In this document: positions 42,875 through 51,763 of the stretch, in pieces
Layout of the letters: the number at the start of each line of letters is the position of its first letter
How positions within the stretch are numbered: the stretch's first letter is position 1
IMG/VR virus record: IMGVR_UViG_3300030116_004830
Span: 1-64,000 of that record
Length of the DNA stretch: 64,000 bases
From: a virus
Strand: one strand, 5' to 3'
The notes under the pieces: generated by a model
Told to the model about the DNA's origin: nothing
The model's input: only the letters and a program-made list of their open reading frames with translations
Databases searched by the model: none
Translations under genes and position numbers: made by a program

Positions 42875-43114
42875 TCACTCGGAAGTTTCTGAACTCTCTT
42901 TTTCCTCCGATGATTCTTGGGCTTCAATCTCCGCCTTTCTTTGTTCTTTAGCGGCCTGTCTTTCAGCCTCTTCTGCCTTGGCTTTTTCTTCTTCTGCTTT
43001 AGCCTGTGCTTTAGCCGCTTTTTCCTGAGCCTTTTTCTCGGCTCTTGTTTTCTTAGCCTCTTCTTCTTCGGCTAATCTTTGAGCATACAATCTCTTTTTC
43101 TCATATTTATCCAT
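42875..43114 (-). CDS. Lys/Glu/Ala-rich coiled-coil protein, 79 aa
   Basis: From ATG 43114 (GGTGAT upstream) almost the whole protein is a highly charged helix (EKKAQEKAAKAQAKAEEEKA) with a Ser/Glu tail. It lies between the tail-tube and tail-chaperone genes. Such sequences form single long helices or coiled coils; a tail-assembly aid is likely but not proven. Confidence 0.55.
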   Translation of the reverse strand: MDKYEKKRLYAQRLAEEEEAKKTRAEKKAQEKAAKAQAKAEEEKAKAEEAERQAAKEQRKAEIEAQESSEEKESSETSE

Positions 43115-43119
43115 TCTAA

Positions 43120-44736
43120 TCACCCTTGTAGAACCCAGTGAGTTTTAACTTCACACTTACTCATTGTTCTCGGCATAACAGTGCCTTCAATTGTAATTGG
43201 TCCCTTATCATCAGGAACAGTAAGAGTAGCAGTGCTTAGGAAATAATCTTGGAAGTTTAGCAAGATTTGTTCTCCGCTATCTTTATCGAATTGTAGAACA
43301 ATCTCATTTGTTGAACCCAAATCTTCAGCATTATTCAACAATTCTTGGAATAACTTATCATCAGTAACTAGAGCAGTAAAGGCAATCTCATATGTCCTTT
43401 GAGCAGGAATAGCATTCTTAATCGCTTTACTAGAAACACCAACATATCTTTTATCTTGTAGATTGTTATTAATCGTTAAAGAGAGATTGGTAATCTTTAG
43501 GAAGGTTTGACCAAAGCAACTAAACAATCCACTAGAGAAAAAGAACGGTTCTAATCCGCCATTTGCTCCTGTTCCTGATGGGTAGTTGAATAGAGATGTG
43601 TCTGTCCCTACATTATTTCTAGGAGTGTAAACTTGTGTTGTAGTCAAATCATTAATGTAATCAACCGTTCTAGTGTTAAGGTCCATCGTCATTTTAACTT
43701 CTTCATTCTCGTTAGCAGTTAGAGTAAAAGTGTTTACTCGATTACCTCTAGCAATTCTAACAAGGGTTTCTGTTTCTGTAGCGACTCCTTGAGTAGCAGT
43801 TACATTTGATGTTTTAGCAATACTGTGTTCTAAAGAGAAAGAAGGCAAATCAGTTCCATTAGCCTCTGAGAATTCATAGGTAATAGGGTTTTGAATTACA
43901 CCTGCCGCAGTAAAAGTAGGAACAGTTAGTTTGTTCAAATTACTATGAGTATCTATACTATGAATAACTGGGGGTAATAATTGAGTATCTTCTCTAGACC
44001 TGTAAAAAATTGGCCCTTGATTAAGATGAGCAGTTTCAAAAGAACCACCGTGAGCAGTAGAAGAAGTATCTCCTGTATCAATGTAAACTTGGTCAGTTGT
44101 TCCCGACTCTGCTAAGAACAAAGATTGAGGAACAGTAGAACCCGAAGCAGAAGTGTATTTTGCACCAGTGCATTTACCTAATGCATAATACAACCATGTT
44201 CCTTGATTAGCAATTAATCCAATATTACCTCCACTTGCGGTTTCAATTCCTTTGTATTGATAACTAAAGTTTCTACTACCTCCAAGTGAAAGATTCATCT
44301 GTTTCATCTCTATCTCAGTATTTGGGAAAGTAGCAGTTTCTACAAGGCCCATCCAGTTATCAGCGTTTAACTTTAAAGAATTTGAACCTATTCTAGAAGC
44401 AGGACAAGGTGTTCCATAAGGATGAATATGGAAAAAGTCAGAATCATCAGAAGCAAAAGTAATAGAGGGAACTGGACTTACTGTAAATGTTGTAGTAGTA
44501 TTGCTAGTAATAGTATGCATAGTAGATGCATTGCTATCGTCAGCATTAAAAATTTCTACTGTGCATCCCTTATACAAATCAGGAACTAATTCCATCGTTG
44601 TAAAAGGAGCCAACGGAGCAATTATACCCGTTGCTTCTGTTGATGCGCTTTCATCTATAAATCCACTTAGCGTCAATTCTGGAACAAACGCTATGTTTGC
44701 TTGGCTTCCTACAAATATATCTTCATTTACGGTCAT
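43120..44736 (-). CDS. Major tail tube protein, 538 aa
   Basis: Position between the tail-terminator and the tail-chaperone/tape-measure genes, strong ribosome site (AGGTGAAAG) and beta-rich composition indicate the tail tube protein. Segments include MKQMNLSLGGSRNFSYQYKG, VNTFTLTANENEEVKMTMDL and a final GPITIEGTVMPRTMSKCEVK. It is longer than typical siphovirus tube proteins (200-350 residues), suggesting added surface domains, perhaps the Ser/Thr-rich insert at about residues 150-260. Confidence 0.65.
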   Translation of the reverse strand: MTVNEDIFVGSQANIAFVPELTLSGFIDESASTEATGIIAPLAPFTTMELVPDLYKGCTVEIFNADDSNASTMHTITSNTTTTFTVSPVPSITFASDDSDFFHIHPYGTPCPASRIGSNSLKLNADNWMGLVETATFPNTEIEMKQMNLSLGGSRNFSYQYKGIETASGGNIGLIANQGTWLYYALGKCTGAKYTSASGSTVPQSLFLAESGTTDQVYIDTGDTSSTAHGGSFETAHLNQGPIFYRSREDTQLLPPVIHSIDTHSNLNKLTVPTFTAAGVIQNPITYEFSEANGTDLPSFSLEHSIAKTSNVTATQGVATETETLVRIARGNRVNTFTLTANENEEVKMTMDLNTRTVDYINDLTTTQVYTPRNNVGTDTSLFNYPSGTGANGGLEPFFFSSGLFSCFGQTFLKITNLSLTINNNLQDKRYVGVSSKAIKNAIPAQRTYEIAFTALVTDDKLFQELLNNAEDLGSTNEIVLQFDKDSGEQILLNFQDYFLSTATLTVPDDKGPITIEGTVMPRTMSKCEVKTHWVLQG

Positions 44737-44760
44737 TTTCTTTCACCTTTTTTTACTTAC

Positions 44761-45348
44761 TTACACGGCTACTGCGAATTTCTTCATCGTCACATTTACT
44801 TTATACCCAAATAATCTCTTTGCTTTATTATTGGATTCTGTTCTTCCTCCTAATATGATATGATTCATTTTTAATGAGTCGCCGTTAATTGTAACTGTTG
44901 CTCCTTTCCTCTTTGCTTCTAAGGTGTGCCTAAGCGACTTATAAAGTGATTCCAATCTATCATGTGCAAAGATGTTATCTGCCGCCCTAGTGTCTCCTCC
45001 GCTAATAGTCCGTATATGGCAAGTTATATTATATATTTCATTGCGAACATCCCAAGAAATAGTAGGATATTCTATATCTTGACCATCTTCAAACACTATA
45101 ATTAGGTCTGAAGAAGTAGCCCCACCAATTGCAGGACTAGTTTGATTTAACAAACTATACTGTCTAGCCTGTCCTCTACTTACTTTACCCGATGTTCCAT
45201 CAGTAGAACCGCCCGAAGATAAATTACGAATATCAAGAATTGTAGGTTTAACTCTATGACTACTGGATATACCTAGTGTATTCTGCATAACAGAAGCCGA
45301 AGGCCAATTGTCTCTTAACAATTGAACTAGGTATGTTACTTCATCCAT
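44761..45348 (-). CDS. Tail terminator-like protein, 195 aa
   Basis: The N-terminus EVTYLVQLLRDNWP, a central SSDLIIVFEDGQDIEYPTIS and a long amphipathic helix (HDRLESLYKSLRHTLEAKRK) fit tail-terminator or tail-completion proteins that cap the tail tube and join it to the head. Its location just before the tube gene agrees. Assigned by context and general pattern. Confidence 0.5.
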   Translation of the reverse strand: MDEVTYLVQLLRDNWPSASVMQNTLGISSSHRVKPTILDIRNLSSGGSTDGTSGKVSRGQARQYSLLNQTSPAIGGATSSDLIIVFEDGQDIEYPTISWDVRNEIYNITCHIRTISGGDTRAADNIFAHDRLESLYKSLRHTLEAKRKGATVTINGDSLKMNHIILGGRTESNNKAKRLFGYKVNVTMKKFAVAV

Positions 45349-45536
45349 TATAAGCCACTTTCCTTAACTATCTTTTCTAATCTTGCGATTACTTCTTTTT
45401 CTACGGCTTCTGCCATATACTTCTCAATCTCTGCATCTGAATAAGTATAGTCGCCTAGACCACTTTCTTCAAATAATTTATTCCTTTCTTCATACATTCT
45501 CTGTATTTGTTTAACCAATTTCATTACTTCACTCAA
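45348..45536 (-). CDS. Small helical protein, 62 aa (TTG start)
   Basis: A TTG placed 7 nt after GGGGTG is the likely start; an ATG four codons later is the alternative. The product is charged and helical (VKQIQRMYEERNKLFEESGL). It lies in the connector region, overlapping the upstream gene by 8 nt and sharing one base with the downstream start. It is not recognised; a head-tail joining role is possible. Confidence 0.5.
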   Translation of the reverse strand: MSEVMKLVKQIQRMYEERNKLFEESGLGDYTYSDAEIEKYMAEAVEKEVIARLEKIVKESGL

Positions 45537-46647
45537 TCAAGAACACCCCTTCTTTCTTTCCATCCACCATTGCCATTGCTTCTTTTCTCAGAATATCATA
45601 TTTTTCCTTTACCGAAATTTGATTATCCGATTCTGTAATAAGAACAGTAGCATCATCGGAACGAAGAATCTCACATGCTACAAGTTTAGTAGCCGCATCA
45701 GTAATCTGAGCAGGGACAGTTCCACTACCTGCAAAGTAAGTTGCCCTTATTGAGTTAAGATGAATATATGGAAACTTATCCCTAAAGAAAATTCTACCTT
45801 CTCTACCAATTTTCCACCAATCATCCATTCTTCCAGTATCTTGTTTATCAGTAAATCCACTAACACTTATTCCATGTTCATTTGTGGTAGCCGAATTACC
45901 ATTCAAATAAATAGAACAACCTGCACCGTCATCACTCGGAAGTAAAGAAGAAATGAGAACCTTATTTGAGTCCTCAGAATCCAAACAAGCGTAAAAGAAA
46001 TCAGAAACCTGCTTTGCTCCTGTAGAATCTGTTTGACCCTTTGCCTGAGTAGCACCTGTTAATGACGCAGTTTTAGATGGATACTTCTCATTGATTAATG
46101 AAACAAGTTCCTCTGCGGCAGTTTTGTTGCCATAAGTAGTATCGAATCTCGAATTGGTAGTTCCTGCAAGTAAATTGAATACTAATCCGCTATTAGGTAA
46201 TCGAAGATTAATTGTAGTTGTTCCGCTAATCATTGATGTATAATCATTCATTGTTACTGACGCTTCTGCACCACAAATGTTAGTCCATTTGTTACCTTCC
46301 CAAATATCTAAACGAATCATCTTAGAAATACTGTGTCTATCTAACTGAACAAACCCGATATAATCACGGTATCTACCAATTGCATAATGACCTACACCAA
46401 AAGTAAAATTATGATATTCCTTTTCGTAAAGTAATCTTCTCCAAGATGTTTTGGTTTTACTATCAATAAAATCCTCTATTCGTTTAATGAACTCTCCTAC
46501 CTCTGAATGCATAGGAGTAGTGTTAGCAGAAAATGGAGGAATTTGTAATAGTTCTGCTACCTTATCGGCAGTAGTATAATATCCTCTACCTAATGAATAA
46601 TCGGGATTAATAACAGTAGTATCAGAAGGCGATTTATACTGAGACAT
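45529..46647 (-). CDS. Putative head-tail connector/adaptor, 372 aa
   Basis: The N-terminal segment YYTTADKVAELLQIPPFSAN and the helix EVGEFIKRIEDFIDSKTKTS are the start of gp6/gp15-type head-tail adaptors, whose helical bundle binds the portal. A beta-rich insert (residues about 140-290) makes it longer than usual. GGAGG precedes the ATG. It precedes tail-terminator and tube genes as expected. Confidence 0.55.
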   Translation of the reverse strand: MSQYKSPSDTTVINPDYSLGRGYYTTADKVAELLQIPPFSANTTPMHSEVGEFIKRIEDFIDSKTKTSWRRLLYEKEYHNFTFGVGHYAIGRYRDYIGFVQLDRHSISKMIRLDIWEGNKWTNICGAEASVTMNDYTSMISGTTTINLRLPNSGLVFNLLAGTTNSRFDTTYGNKTAAEELVSLINEKYPSKTASLTGATQAKGQTDSTGAKQVSDFFYACLDSEDSNKVLISSLLPSDDGAGCSIYLNGNSATTNEHGISVSGFTDKQDTGRMDDWWKIGREGRIFFRDKFPYIHLNSIRATYFAGSGTVPAQITDAATKLVACEILRSDDATVLITESDNQISVKEKYDILRKEAMAMVDGKKEGVFLIE

Positions 46648-46650
46648 TTA

Positions 46651-47949
46651 TCATGCCTCCTTAGCAACTGGTATTTTTGAAATAGCCTCTTCTAATTTTT
46701 CTAATCTAGCCTTTAATAGATTTAGATAATATTTACGAGCCATATTGATTTTATCTGCTGTAAACTCACCTGCTCTACCTGCCGTCATTCCTGCACGACC
46801 AAGACCTCTAACCCTTTCAGTTTGACCAGTAGTAGCCGCCATTGTAGTTTTAGGTTTTAGAATAGCCGTTTTGATTTTTCTCCAAACTGTTTTGATTTCA
46901 ACTAGGTTATTCAATTCGTCCCCTTCAAATTTAGGAATTTTTTCACCCTCATCATCTAATTTAAATTTACCATAATTAGGATTATCTTCGGTATCATAAA
47001 TGGTTTCAGGTTCTCCTTTTTCATTTGTAATAGTGGTTGGTTTTCTGATAGTTCTTCTATCATCTATCTCATACAATTTTTTTTCCGATATTGGTTTAAG
47101 AAGAATAGTAAGAGTCATAGTAAAATCATATAGAATATCCTTATCCAATATATCTCTAGGAGTGTTCTTAATTATGATTCTCTCTAAATCCTTCTTGTTT
47201 TCAAATATAGAATCAATCAATATGTTTCCAAAATTTTCACCTTCATCTTTTAATGCTAAAGTCCCCTTTAATCCATCGGAAATTTCTACTATAGAAGAAT
47301 CGGAATCAGGAGATGTTCTAGGCTTTTTTGGTTTATGCAAAGCAACTTCTATTCCTAATTTTTCATACCATTTTATTTTACCGTGTTCTTCTTCAGGAGT
47401 ATCAGAGCGCATATTAAATTTCAGAACTATTTTATTTTCAGGACTGTTTTCATCATAAGTAAGGAACTCTTTTAATTTTGCTTTAGTTTCAGTGCCGAAA
47501 ACAGCATCTTGAAGCCTCTTTTCAAAATCTTTTAGAGTATATTCCTGTTCTAAAGCATCTTTTTCTTTAAATGGAGTAATCAATTGTTCTGTCTTAGGAA
47601 TGTTTCTTACATCCTTTAATTTATAATCTTCAGGAAATTCGTCTAAATTCATATGTTCTTTTAATTTGCCCAAAGGAATATCTGTTACCAATTCCTTTAA
47701 TGAAGCATTCATTAATTTATCAAGAGTTTTCTTACTAGTTTTTTTCAAATACTCTTCTGTCTCTTTAGTATATGATTGTCCTCTTTCCTCTAGCAGTTCG
47801 TCCTGCTCATCTAAGATTTCATCTTCTAATTCATCAATTTGATTCTTCCTATCTTGTTGATAAGGTATGAGAATATAATCTCTAAAGGACTGATAGAATC
47901 TACTATCGCTGACCTCTTGAAGAGTGCCGTCATACCATATTAGTTTCAT
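46651..47949 (-). CDS. Hypothetical virion-region protein, 432 aa
   Basis: The protein is charged and mainly helical, with an N-terminal coiled coil (DRKNQIDELEDEILDEQDEL), a central alpha/beta part and a basic Gly/Arg/Ala linker (RVRGLGRAGMTAGRAGEF) before a last helix. It is not recognised. It lies between a Gly/Gln/Met-rich protein and the connector gene, so a structural or assembly role is likely. Confidence 0.5.
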   Translation of the reverse strand: MKLIWYDGTLQEVSDSRFYQSFRDYILIPYQQDRKNQIDELEDEILDEQDELLEERGQSYTKETEEYLKKTSKKTLDKLMNASLKELVTDIPLGKLKEHMNLDEFPEDYKLKDVRNIPKTEQLITPFKEKDALEQEYTLKDFEKRLQDAVFGTETKAKLKEFLTYDENSPENKIVLKFNMRSDTPEEEHGKIKWYEKLGIEVALHKPKKPRTSPDSDSSIVEISDGLKGTLALKDEGENFGNILIDSIFENKKDLERIIIKNTPRDILDKDILYDFTMTLTILLKPISEKKLYEIDDRRTIRKPTTITNEKGEPETIYDTEDNPNYGKFKLDDEGEKIPKFEGDELNNLVEIKTVWRKIKTAILKPKTTMAATTGQTERVRGLGRAGMTAGRAGEFTADKINMARKYYLNLLKARLEKLEEAISKIPVAKEA

Positions 47950-47954
47950 TTAAA

Positions 47955-48668
47955 TCACGCAAGCCACTTAGCCCAAGCCGCACCCTTTTGAATCATCTTA
48001 CCTAATCCTAATCCACTATTAGGAGGAGAGTAGGTCGCTTGACCAGTAGCAGGGTCTATCCAGTATGGATTATTGTAATTATCATAACCGCTAGGAGGAA
48101 CAGGATAACCACTTTGATTGGTCATTGCACCTTGTCCCATAGCCATGTTTTGATTCATGTTCCCCATCATTGGTTGACCTTGAATATTAGCAGGAGTATT
48201 GTTTTGCATTTGTGGTTGTCCTCCCATTGCTGGTTGTCCTCCCATTACTGGTTGCCCTCCTCCATCTCCAAAACCTTGAGCCTCTAAATACTGATTCTTT
48301 GCCATTTGTCTTTGATATACAACCTCTTGATTAATTGAAGATTGTAAAATCTGTTGAATATCTAATTGAATATTTTCTTCTGTAATTCTTTCATACTCAG
48401 CAAGACATGCCTTTTCTAGAGTAATATCTCCTTGAGTGGCTTCTAATTTAAAATGCAATTTAGTTAGCATCCTACTCATTACTCTTTCAATAACATCTTC
48501 CAATAGTTTCTCATAAGAGGTAAAGAAGGCTTCACCATGATAAAGTAAAAACTCTTCAACATGGTTATCTTGTAGAGTCAAAAGGTTATTCATAGCCTTG
48601 AAACTCTTATCGTTGTTTTGGCTCATTTGGCTCGCTAAAGCACTGTTGCTTGTTCCTAGTAATCCCAT
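47955..48668 (-). CDS. Hypothetical protein with GQPxMGG repeats, 237 aa
   Basis: The N-terminal 125 residues are helical. The C-terminal half is a low-complexity tail with GQPVMGGQPAMGGQPQM repeats and many Asn, Gln, Pro and Gly residues, ending KMIQKGAAWAKWLA, an amphipathic helix. Flexible repeats followed by a helix could tether it to the virion or membrane. It lies next to the GTPase gene cluster. No family is recognised. Confidence 0.5.
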   Translation of the reverse strand: MGLLGTSNSALASQMSQNNDKSFKAMNNLLTLQDNHVEEFLLYHGEAFFTSYEKLLEDVIERVMSRMLTKLHFKLEATQGDITLEKACLAEYERITEENIQLDIQQILQSSINQEVVYQRQMAKNQYLEAQGFGDGGGQPVMGGQPAMGGQPQMQNNTPANIQGQPMMGNMNQNMAMGQGAMTNQSGYPVPPSGYDNYNNPYWIDPATGQATYSPPNSGLGLGKMIQKGAAWAKWLA

Positions 48669-49291
48669 TATTCATCACCTATTAATTCATCAATCTGTCC
48701 CATCTTACCCTTTAGTTCCATTAGTAGTATCATTAGTTTTTCTTCAGCAGTAGTCGTATCCGCCTTCGGGGGTTGTATTTCCCATCCCTTAGAGGTTAAT
48801 GAAATTATATCCTTCTCCGTTAAAGCAGTAAGCGGCCCCCTACTTATTACATTCGGCATTCTTGCTTTGGGAATATACTTTTTGAACTCTAATCCATGTT
48901 TTTCAGCAATCAATTGTTGCTCTAACATTTCCATCTGTTTGAACATAGAAGAATGTTTAGGACAATAAGTTCCTCTTAATGGTCTACCCTTATGAACATG
49001 AGATAATGGAATAGGAGGTCTAAGTGTATCTCCTGCGTCCCACACATGATGAACTCCACAAACTACACATCTATCTTTAATGTTAAATTTATAACCGTAT
49101 TTTACCAACAATAGGCTTTTCTTTTCAGGCATTAATACCTTGGTTATCTCTTTCATTTGTTTCTTAGTATCAAGAGATTTATATTCAAAATTAATAATGG
49201 GTCCTGCGGCCCTAGCAGAGTTCTTCATTCTTAATGGGTTAATCATTGTATTATCATTACCGATTATATTCGGTGTATATATTGCCGTCAT
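48668..49291 (-). CDS. Putative zinc-binding protein, 207 aa
   Basis: A central site CVVCGVHHVWDAG, then HVHKGRPLRGTYCPKHSSM, provides four Cys plus His residues as in HNH-like or treble-clef zinc folds, but no complete HNH nuclease motif is apparent. The C-terminus is helical. GGAG precedes the ATG. Its place beside the small GTPase suggests a shared process. Confidence 0.5.
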   Translation of the reverse strand: MTAIYTPNIIGNDNTMINPLRMKNSARAAGPIINFEYKSLDTKKQMKEITKVLMPEKKSLLLVKYGYKFNIKDRCVVCGVHHVWDAGDTLRPPIPLSHVHKGRPLRGTYCPKHSSMFKQMEMLEQQLIAEKHGLEFKKYIPKARMPNVISRGPLTALTEKDIISLTSKGWEIQPPKADTTTAEEKLMILLMELKGKMGQIDELIGDE

Positions 49292-49295
49292 TTTA

Positions 49296-49973
49296 TCAAT
49301 ACTCCTTTATCATAGACATTATTCCTCGGTAAACCATTTCGGGGTCTGACTTGGCAGATACGATGTATTTGAAACATGGTATTCCCTTATCTTGTAACCG
49401 TTGCATACCGAGCCTGAACGGTTCAAAAATTGGATGTTTCTCGATAGGTCCGTTGTGTTCATATTTATCCTTCCATAAATCATACTTGTTAGCCCATATG
49501 CCTACTGCGATTGGAAAGTCCTTGTCCTTCTTTCTTTTAGTTTTACCCTTTCCTAATCTCCAAAAATCATCACAAATCGTATCTACTAAAAATTGCCAAG
49601 AGAGTTGATGTTCTAAATTATAGGCTTCTGATAAATGGCGGTCATCAATCATGAATATAAGATATTTTACCTTCCTTTTCATCATATCGTTTTTCCACGC
49701 ATCCCAGTAATATGATTGACCTCCTACATCAGCAGTTTTGATTGTCCTACTATCTTTATCTATTTTTACTGTTTTTCTAGAGGCACGATGTAAACCTTCT
49801 GTTCTATTCTGAATAACTGGAACTTCTCCTCTAGTTCTTAACTGTCGATGAAGGGTTGTTTTACCCGCCTTACTAGCACCATACACTCCAAAATTTATAG
49901 CATGAATTCTTTGGTAAAGGCTCATAGCCGCTTCTGCCGCTAAAATTGAAAAGCCTGTTAAAAGCGTAGCCAT
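49296..49973 (-). CDS. Arf/Ras-like small GTPase, 225 aa
   Basis: All five G-boxes are present: G1 GASKAGKTT (Lys38), a switch I Thr in NRTEGLH, G3 DVGGQ (82-86), G4 NKYD (162-165) and G5 SAK (206-208). DVGGQ is the Arf/SR-beta/MglA form and not the Era/Obg form. An N-terminal hydrophobic or amphipathic segment (LLTGFSILAAEAAMSL) could attach it to membrane. Such GTPases are nucleotide switches that recruit partners to membranes. Its genes lie among head-to-tail connector and membrane-protein genes, so a role in virion assembly at, or entry through, the membrane is possible. Confidence 0.85.
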   Translation of the reverse strand: MATLLTGFSILAAEAAMSLYQRIHAINFGVYGASKAGKTTLHRQLRTRGEVPVIQNRTEGLHRASRKTVKIDKDSRTIKTADVGGQSYYWDAWKNDMMKRKVKYLIFMIDDRHLSEAYNLEHQLSWQFLVDTICDDFWRLGKGKTKRKKDKDFPIAVGIWANKYDLWKDKYEHNGPIEKHPIFEPFRLGMQRLQDKGIPCFKYIVSAKSDPEMVYRGIMSMIKEY

Positions 49974-49976
49974 ACA

Positions 49977-50195
49977 TTAGTCCCACCCAATTAACTCCTT
50001 AAAACCATCAATTGCCAACCCAAGTAAATCAATACCGAATGAACCCATGATGTTACCGACCAAAAAGAAAAACACCGTAGAGCCAACGCCCCATAACCAG
50101 TATCTTACTTTTAGAAAGAAAATATCGGCAGAATGCGCTCTAGATAAATCGTATGCTAACGACTGTTCATCTACTCCTAAGAGCCTATCTAACAT
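49977..50195 (-). CDS. Small membrane protein, 72 aa
   Basis: The N-terminal 25 residues are polar; the remainder has one or two spans (VRYWLWGVGSTVFFFLVGNI and IDLLGLAIDGFKEL). It is placed directly upstream of the GTPase gene in the transcript. It might be the GTPase's membrane partner or a holin-like protein; neither can be proven here. Confidence 0.5.
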   Translation of the reverse strand: MLDRLLGVDEQSLAYDLSRAHSADIFFLKVRYWLWGVGSTVFFFLVGNIMGSFGIDLLGLAIDGFKELIGWD

Positions 50196-50207
50196 TGGAC
50201 ATCACCT

Positions 50208-50588
50208 TCATTCTAGTGCTTGAAGGAATGTTTCAGATACCTCATCATAGGGGGATTGTGGGCCACTGTAGTAGGTTAGATTTTTACCTTTCATGGATTC
50301 TCTAATCTTCTGCTTTTGTTGCTCATCTCTTTGTTTCTTTTCCCAATACATATCTATCTTTCGATTCAATAACCACATTTCAAATCTATCATTCACTGCT
50401 AAATCAAACAGTGCTTTCTGTAGCATTATTACGCCTACAGTAATCAGTCCAAACAATATTGCATGTGTAACCGCAGTAAACGGTAATTGGCCACCATATG
50501 CAGAATAGAAATAAACATTCATTCCGCACATTGCGCCTACATACATTATCGTCATTATTAGCCTAGTATCTTTATTGATAGCCGCCAT
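50208..50588 (-). CDS. Two-span membrane protein, 126 aa (holin-like candidate)
   Basis: The start at 50588 follows GAGAGGG. Two hydrophobic spans (LIMTIMYVGAMCGMNVYFY and THAILFGLITVGVIMLQ) precede a long charged C-terminal helix (YWEKKQRDEQQKQKIRES). Size and layout resemble some holins, but the charged tail could also bind the neighbouring GTPase. It overlaps no other gene. Confidence 0.5.
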   Translation of the reverse strand: MAAINKDTRLIMTIMYVGAMCGMNVYFYSAYGGQLPFTAVTHAILFGLITVGVIMLQKALFDLAVNDRFEMWLLNRKIDMYWEKKQRDEQQKQKIRESMKGKNLTYYSGPQSPYDEVSETFLQALE

Positions 50589-50598
50589 TATATCCCTC

Positions 50599-50925
50599 TC
50601 AATTAAATTCAACGGTGAATACTTGACTGGTTCCTGCCGCAACAGTAACATCTGCATATAGTCCGTTTCTGAAAACTACACCATGCATATCTGCTTCCGC
50701 AGAACCATTAATCAAACTGTTAGGGTCCATTCCTACAATCAATTGGCCAATAAGGTTACTATTTGCTTTCGCCCCTGATGAAGCCACATCATACAGTTTG
50801 ATGTAAGCAACGTCACCTGCACCAGTTACCATTCCGTGAACGCTAATCAATTTGCCCTGTCCAATCGTTATTTGAGTATCAGCAGTAATAGCATTACTAC
50901 TCCTACATCCACCTATTCCAGTCAT
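50599..50925 (-). CDS. Small beta-rich virion protein, 108 aa
   Basis: The ATG at 50925 is preferred because GAGGT lies 7 nt upstream; the earlier ATG abuts it. Segments ISVHGMVTGAGDVAYIKLYD and MHGVVFRNGLYADVTVAAG suggest a compact beta sandwich, a type often found as capsid decoration or tail surface proteins in marine viruses. It follows the capsid genes. Function inferred from location. Confidence 0.5.
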   Translation of the reverse strand: MTGIGGCRSSNAITADTQITIGQGKLISVHGMVTGAGDVAYIKLYDVASSGAKANSNLIGQLIVGMDPNSLINGSAEADMHGVVFRNGLYADVTVAAGTSQVFTVEFN

Positions 50926-50971
50926 CCGCATTACCTCGTTAAGAGATGCTAAATACTTTCAGCGTATAAGG

Positions 50972-51367
50972 TTACTCATCAGCAGAAGTTTCTTCTGAGG
51001 TTTCCTCAACAGGGGTTTCAGTAGCAGATTTTGAAGAAGTCAAAGTAGATTTGACTGTCTCTACTGCTTTCTTTGGAACCTCTGCCGCTTTCTTTGTTAC
51101 GGACTTCTTAGGCATCAATGCTGTCTTTACTGCTTTAGGCTCAACACTAAGTTTTTCTCCCATTTCAGTAAGCAATTCTTCAGGTAGGTCTTTGAAATCT
51201 GCATCAGTGAATTCCACTAGAAAATCAGGGTTCTTCATATACATAACTGCAATTTGAGAATTAACTTCTTGAGTAACCCCTGCTACGAATCTAATGTTCT
51301 GAAAAACAAAAGAAGATACACCATCTCCTTGTTGTTCATCTCTAGGTAATAGAGTTAGTTTAGCCAA
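50972..51367 (-). CDS. Minor head protein, 131 aa (TTG start)
   Basis: A TTG after GGGTGAT is the only plausible start. An N-terminal folded part (FVFQNIRFVAGVTQEVNSQI) is followed by a Lys/Ala/Thr/Glu-rich disordered tail. Its position two genes after the major capsid protein matches small head proteins that bind capsid or connector. It is not recognised further. Confidence 0.5.
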   Translation of the reverse strand: MAKLTLLPRDEQQGDGVSSFVFQNIRFVAGVTQEVNSQIAVMYMKNPDFLVEFTDADFKDLPEELLTEMGEKLSVEPKAVKTALMPKKSVTKKAAEVPKKAVETVKSTLTSSKSATETPVEETSEETSADE

Positions 51368-51377
51368 GGTATCACCC

Positions 51378-51752
51378 TCAAATTAAACCGTAAACTCTTA
51401 GCCTAAACTGCATCCCACTGTGGGTATTACCATCAGTTTGTTCTGCTGGTGTGGCTTGTAGAGCGTCTACTATCAACATAGTGAATTGAGTAGCACTAGT
51501 ATATCCACCACCAGTTGTAGTAGTTCCATCTATTACAAAGGTCGGATAGAACTTCACATTCGCAGTTCCAGTATGAGTAACTGCGCTAACGGTAGATAGT
51601 CCAAAGTCAGACGCACTGAATACAACACCTGCTGAATCATAAGTAGAAACATCTACGAAAGCATCAACAAAGTATTCATCGCCCGAAACTCTAGGAGCAG
51701 TTGCTCCTTTATGGTCAGCCAAGATATGAACTTCAAATACTTCTTCGGTCAC
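51378..51752 (-). CDS. Beta-rich head protein, 124 aa (GTG start)
   Basis: A GTG start lies 5 nt after GGTGAT. The protein is rich in Thr, Val and Gly and resembles a beta sandwich (FYPTFVIDGTTTTGGG). It follows the major capsid gene directly, a usual place for decoration or cement proteins. Assigned by context. Confidence 0.5.
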   Translation of the reverse strand: MTEEVFEVHILADHKGATAPRVSGDEYFVDAFVDVSTYDSAGVVFSASDFGLSTVSAVTHTGTANVKFYPTFVIDGTTTTGGGYTSATQFTMLIVDALQATPAEQTDGNTHSGMQFRLRVYGLI

Positions 51753-51763
51753 TTAAAATCACC

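Noticed and set aside
48039-48287. Trp/His-rich repeated + strand frame
   Set aside because: It is the complement of the GQPxMGG repeat region and reflects that repeat only.
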